64,000 nt of DNA from Chitinophagales bacterium (GTDB lineage: Bacteria; Bacteroidota; Bacteroidia; Chitinophagales; UBA10324): assembly GCA_019694975.1 (NCBI GenBank), contig JAIBAY010000005.1, forward strand, positions 1 through 64,000. The letters run 5' to 3'. The translations under genes and the position numbers were made by a program. A model generated the notes under the pieces. The model saw only the letters and a list, made by a program, of their open reading frames with translations, was not told the DNA's origin and made no database searches. Positions 62,436 to 64,000 of the stretch are shown piece by piece (within the stretch, counting starts at the first letter, position 1; every line of letters begins with the position of its first letter).

Positions 62436-64000
62436 ATGCCATCCATCAGAAATATTGCCATAATTGCCCATGTCGATCATGGAAAGACAACCTTAGTTGA
62501 CAAAATCCTTCATCAATCCAATCTCTTTCGTGATAACCAGGAAACCGGTGACCTTATCTTAGACAGCAATCCGCTGGAACGTGAACGTGGTATCACTATT
62601 CTTGCCAAAAATGTATCGGTACGTTACGGCGATACAAAAATCAATATCATCGACACACCCGGCCACGCCGATTTCGGAGGCGAGGTAGAACGTGTGCTGA
62701 ATATGGCTGATGGCGTCTTATTGCTGGTAGATGCGTTTGAAGGTGCCATGCCTCAAACCCGATTTGTTTTACAAAAAGCGCTGGAGCTTGGCAAAAAAGC
62801 TATTGTAGTAATCAACAAAGTAGATAAACCCAACTGTCACCCGGATGTGGTGCATGAACAGGTGTTTGAATTATTCTTCAACCTGAATGCGACGGAAGAA
62901 CAGCTCAATTTTCCAACCATGTATGGATCATCCAAACAAGGCTGGATGAGCGATGACTGGCAGAAACCGACTGATAACCTCATACCGCTTTTTGAAACCA
63001 TCATTAATTATTTTCCGGAGGCACCTGCACTGGAAGGTACGCCACAGATGCAGATTACTTCACTTGATTATTCTTCCTTTACCGGCAGGATAGCCATTGG
63101 CCGTTTGCTGAGAGGTATCCTTAAAGAAGGCATGCCCGTAAGCCTGGTGAAGCGTGATGGGAAAGTGCTGAAATCACGTATTAAAGAGCTCTATACTTTT
63201 GAAGGATTAGGAAGAAAACGTGTGACGGAAGTGGTATCAGGAGATATCTGCGCCATCTTTGGCATTGAAGATTTTGAGATCGGTGATACCGTCGCTGATT
63301 TTGAAAACCCGGAAGGGCTGAAACCTATCGCCATTGATGAACCTACCATCAATATGTTGTTTACGATAAACAACTCCCCTTTCTTCGGCAAAGAAGGAAA
63401 ACTGGTAACATCGCAGCGTGTGCGGGAACGGCTGGAGAAAGAGACCGAAAAAAACCTGGCTTTGCGGCTCGAAGACACAGAGTCGCCGGATGCCATTCTC
63501 GTTTATGGCCGTGGCATTTTACACTTGTCTATCCTGATTGAAACCATGCGTCGGGAAGGTTATGAGCTACAGGTCGGACAACCTAAAGTTATTGTGAAGC
63601 ATATTGATGGTGTAAAGTGTGAACCGGTGGAAGTATTGACAGTCAATGTTCCGCAGGAATTTGCGGGAAAGGTGATTGAGCTGGTTTCTGCAAGAAAAGG
63701 GGAAATGACGATTATGGAACCGAAGGGTGACGTACAACACCTTGAGTTCAATATACCATCGCGCGGCCTTGTCGGATTGCGCAATAACATGCTGACGGCA
63801 ACAGCAGGCGAAGCTATCATGGCCCATCGCTTTAAGGCATTTGAACCCTGGAAGGGCAATATTCCCGGCCGGAATAATGGCGTTTTGATTGCTCTCGAAA
63901 AAGGAACAGCCACCGCATATTCGATTGATGCCCTGCAGGACCGCGGTACTTTTTTTGTTGCACCGGGAGAAGATATTTATGGCGGGCAGATTATCGGAGA
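62436..64000 (+). CDS. typA: Translational GTPase TypA/BipA (3' end outside the window)
   Basis: 521 residues are visible and the gene continues past 64000. The GTPase domain has G1 [13 protein letters not shown], switch [13 protein letters not shown], and G4 NKVD. Downstream come an EF-Tu-like beta-barrel (~200-290), an EF-G-type domain III/V ([16 protein letters not shown] and [12 protein letters not shown]), and the TypA-specific domain ([30 protein letters not shown]). TypA acts on the 70S ribosome under stress and in large-subunit assembly. The start is ATG 62436, giving [17 protein letters not shown]. Confidence 0.95.
   Translation, partial: MPSIRNIAIIAHVDHGKTTLVDKILHQSNLFRDNQETGDLILDSNPLERERGITILAKNVSVRYGDTKINIIDTPGHADFGGEVERVLNMADGVLLLVDAFEGAMPQTRFVLQKALELGKKAIVVINKVDKPNCHPDVVHEQVFELFFNLNATEEQLNFPTMYGSSKQGWMSDDWQKPTDNLIPLFETIINYFPEAPALEGTPQMQITSLDYSSFTGRIAIGRLLRGILKEGMPVSLVKRDGKVLKSRIKELYTFEGLGRKRVTEVVSGDICAIFGIEDFEIGDTVADFENPEGLKPIAIDEPTINMLFTINNSPFFGKEGKLVTSQRVRERLEKETEKNLALRLEDTESPDAILVYGRGILHLSILIETMRREGYELQVGQPKVIVKHIDGVKCEPVEVLTVNVPQEFAGKVIELVSARKGEMTIMEPKGDVQHLEFNIPSRGLVGLRNNMLTATAGEAIMAHRFKAFEPWKGNIPGRNNGVLIALEKGTATAYSIDALQDRGTFFVAPGEDIYGGQIIG

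Noticed and set aside
62231..62500. 89-codon plus-strand ORF before typA
   Set aside because: Runs into typA in a different frame and lacks any domain; the -7 box of typA lies inside it.

Overview
The window is chromosomal DNA of a member of the Bacteroidota, most likely an environmental, Chitinophagales/Saprospiria-like lineage. Several kinds of evidence agree. There is a type IX secretion (T9SS) protein, PorQ, and at least four large secreted proteins with C-terminal T9SS sorting domains, plus one with a gliding-motility (CHU_C-type) C-terminus. The primary sigma factor is short (287 aa). Promoters have the Bacteroidota form TTTG-N(17-19)-TAnnTTTG. The small cysteine-rich proteins at the head of the metal operons belong to families typical of this phylum. 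There is no rRNA, CRISPR array or transposase. One tRNA (Val, anticodon TAC) is present.

Layout. 0-0.8 kb: an AT-rich small membrane-protein gene sits between two palindromic sites that look like recombination (attC-like) sites, possibly a gene cassette. 0.8-9 kb: housekeeping genes (EVE protein, rpsA, ispH, cmk, porQ, folC) and a secreted retropepsin/PDZ protein. 9.5-13 kb: a giant secreted Asp-box/PKD protein. 13-22 kb: envelope and stress genes (LysM-DPBB protein, NfeD protease, kdsB, AsmA-like protein, histidine kinase, pirin, msrA). 22.4-27.4 kb: two secreted surface proteins (CotH-type and Gly-rich CHU_C-type) in tandem. 27.4-31.2 kb: a minus-strand operon ending in an MbnP/MbnH-type pair (copper protein and its di-haem enzyme). 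31.6-36 kb: GH3-family enzyme, tRNA-Val and a GH31 glucosidase. 36-39.9 kb: a compact type III polyketide synthase - methyltransferase - flavoprotein - UbiA prenyltransferase cluster. 40-43.7 kb: msrB, then a second copper-type operon (HYC_CC_PP-like protein, TonB receptor, HMA protein). 43.7-57.4 kb: core metabolism and information genes (pgi, an MsbA-like exporter, rpoD, pnp, rpsO, accD, class I aldolase, a BtuF-like protein, a cystathionine beta-synthase-like enzyme). 57.7-62 kb: two more T9SS cargo proteins. 62.4 kb to the end: typA, cut off by the window edge.

How the parts fit. PorQ belongs to the machinery that exports the sorting-domain proteins encoded at 9.5, 22.4, 57.7 and 60.4 kb. 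The two metal operons are about 10 kb apart and start with small Cys-rich proteins that share a similar C-terminal motif; together they suggest a coordinated copper uptake and handling module. The type III PKS cluster resembles known resorcinol/quinone pathways with an added prenyltransferase and is the best candidate for an undescribed natural product. Start-site reading shows three genes that begin with TTG (rpsA, kdsB, the ABC exporter) and several genes whose -7 box lies only 4-7 nt before the ATG, implying near-leaderless mRNAs. Where an upstream ATG/GTG/TTG would fall inside a promoter I moved the start downstream and say so in the entry.
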